This document shows positions 63,023-64,000 of a DNA stretch of 64,000 nucleotides, one piece after another. Location: contig NZ_CM000745.1 of the NCBI RefSeq assembly GCF_000161455.1, positions 2,843,186 through 2,907,185 of the forward strand, given 5' to 3'. The notes under the pieces are model-generated. The model had not been told where the DNA came from. It worked only from the letters and a program-made list of their open reading frames with translations, and did no database searches. A program made the translations under genes and the position numbers. Positions within the stretch are counted from its first letter, which is position 1; each line of letters opens with the position of its first letter. This DNA comes from Bacillus pseudomycoides DSM 12442 (GTDB lineage Bacteria; Bacillota; Bacilli; Bacillales; Bacillaceae_G).

Positions 63023-64000
63023 ATGAATCAAATACACAATGGAATTATTTTTACTGCAATACCAAATAAATCGAATCAATATTATCGACCATTTTATGAA
63101 GATCTTATTTATTTTAATGAGAACCTAAATGAAAATAAAGCATTTACCGATCAACTTATATCTTTAACTGTGGAAGAACAAGACTTTGATACAAACTTTT
63201 TTGAGTATGACGACATTTGGTTAAGAGACGTTGCACCAGTTGTAACAAATCACCTCGTTAAATTTAAATACCAACCAAATTACTTACCTGAAAGTCAAAG
63301 TCGATATTTAAATCAACAATTCAATAAATGGCTGAAGAAAAATGACTTTGAATATATTACTTCCCCATTGATATTAGATGGCGGTAATCTCATTTGGAAT
63401 AAAAAAGATACAATTATATTAACGGATCGTATACTTGATGATAATTATGATTGGACAGAAAAAGAAATTATAGAGCAACTGGAATGGGATTTAGATGTCA
63501 GTCGAGTTATTATCATTCCTTCTGAACCAGGAGATGTGCTTGCACATGTAGACGGTATGATTAAGTTTATTGATGAATATACAATGTTTATCAGTGACTT
63601 TCTAGGAGATTACGAATTTAGGCATAGCATTCAAGAGATTATTCGAGAGCAAATGCCTGAAGCGGAGTTTGTAGTTGTTCCTTCTTCATATACAGAAGAA
63701 GGGCAATATGATCAAGAGATTGCATCAGCCAAAGGTCTATATATAAACATGTTAGAAACAAAAGATGCTCTCTATGTTCCTAGGTTTGGATTATCTAAAG
63801 ATCAGGAAGTCTTACAATACATCCAAAAACATACTGATAAACATGCGATTCCAGTTCATGTAGGAGATATATCGACAATGGGAGGCGCAATTAATTGCTT
63901 AACGTGGTATTGTCCCATTCATTTGTTACCTCAAAAATTTAAAAGAATGAAAAGTCGGGAGGATGAATTCTCCATTTCGGATTTTTTTAATTGGAAATGA
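63023..64000 (+). CDS. Agmatine deiminase / peptidyl-arginine deiminase family protein
   Basis: A 325-residue protein, complete to the last base of the window. It has the amidinotransferase-fold motifs of agmatine deiminases: DDIWLRDVAPV, LDGGNLIWN, AHVDGMIKFID and the Cys-containing GGAINCLTWY. The family converts agmatine to N-carbamoylputrescine. The GGAINC segment differs from the usual GGGNIHC, so substrate preference may vary. GTGAGGT lies nine bases before the ATG. No polyamine genes are nearby. Confidence 0.87.
   Translation: MNQIHNGIIFTAIPNKSNQYYRPFYEDLIYFNENLNENKAFTDQLISLTVEEQDFDTNFFEYDDIWLRDVAPVVTNHLVKFKYQPNYLPESQSRYLNQQFNKWLKKNDFEYITSPLILDGGNLIWNKKDTIILTDRILDDNYDWTEKEIIEQLEWDLDVSRVIIIPSEPGDVLAHVDGMIKFIDEYTMFISDFLGDYEFRHSIQEIIREQMPEAEFVVVPSSYTEEGQYDQEIASAKGLYINMLETKDALYVPRFGLSKDQEVLQYIQKHTDKHAIPVHVGDISTMGGAINCLTWYCPIHLLPQKFKRMKSREDEFSISDFFNWK

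Overview
This window is a low-GC chromosomal segment from a Bacillus, almost certainly a member of the Bacillus cereus group. The evidence is the very AT-rich DNA, strong AGGAGG-type ribosome sites, an alpha/beta-type small acid-soluble spore protein, a YfhD-like small protein, squalene-hopene cyclase, the B. cereus-type benzil reductase, and at least eight copies or fragments of one dispersed ~100-150 bp intergenic repeat (typically containing tatcccgctatttgcgggcag and ending in tttcactttat) of the kind seen throughout B. cereus-group genomes. No rRNA, tRNA or CRISPR array was found.

From 1 to 32 kb the layout is ordinary core or near-core genome. It holds a methyltransferase, small hypothetical and spore-type proteins, and a three-gene operon of a secreted vWA protein, a large tubulin/FtsZ-like GTPase and a 46-residue protein. 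Next come brnQ and an APC amino-acid permease (divergent), DUF1294, rarD, a YuiD-type protein, squalene-hopene cyclase, an SDR reductase, an aldehyde dehydrogenase and yhdT-panF. These are followed by DoxX, a nucleoside hydrolase, a SxxK serine hydrolase, an orphan argininosuccinate lyase-like enzyme, a GNAT protein, yueD, the iron-sulfur repair protein Ric/ScdA, an ASCH-NUDIX pair, an acetate-type transporter, a cold-shock protein and a DnaQ-like exonuclease.

From 32.3 to 42.3 kb the sequence looks like an acquired island. It opens with an N-terminally truncated TnpB gene of an IS200/IS605-type element that still carries its 3' end, and then an orphan right-handed beta-helix protein. A compact run of overlapping genes follows: kinase-like protein, PIG-L deacetylase, GT4 glycosyltransferase, ATP-grasp ligase, APH-like phosphotransferase and a second GT4. 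The run ends in a 58-codon remnant of a nucleotide-sugar epimerase. The operon reads as a pathway for a modified glycan or glycoside whose product I cannot identify.

From 42.4 to 51.1 kb are DUF3900-like, coiled-coil, VanW lipoprotein, DinB, GNAT, SASP, TrmB-regulator, CbrC-like and glycolate/lactate oxidase genes. From 51.1 to 64 kb the DNA is accessory and AT-rich. It holds a decapitated SDR gene between two mobile-element ends, a second FtsQ/DivIB-type protein, a VanZ protein whose reading frame seems to start at a non-canonical codon, a class B penicillin-binding protein, a short signal peptidase I, a DUF4145-like protein, a bestrophin and an agmatine-deiminase-family enzyme.

The most novel signal is at 58.3-60.8 kb. 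Two unlisted 26-residue hydrophobic peptides face opposite directions. They are 13/26 identical without gaps, both have excellent ribosome sites, and both are followed by the same conserved ~47-nt hairpin. They look like a leaderless amphipathic peptide family (cytolysin, bacteriocin or toxin type), which I could not match to a named family.
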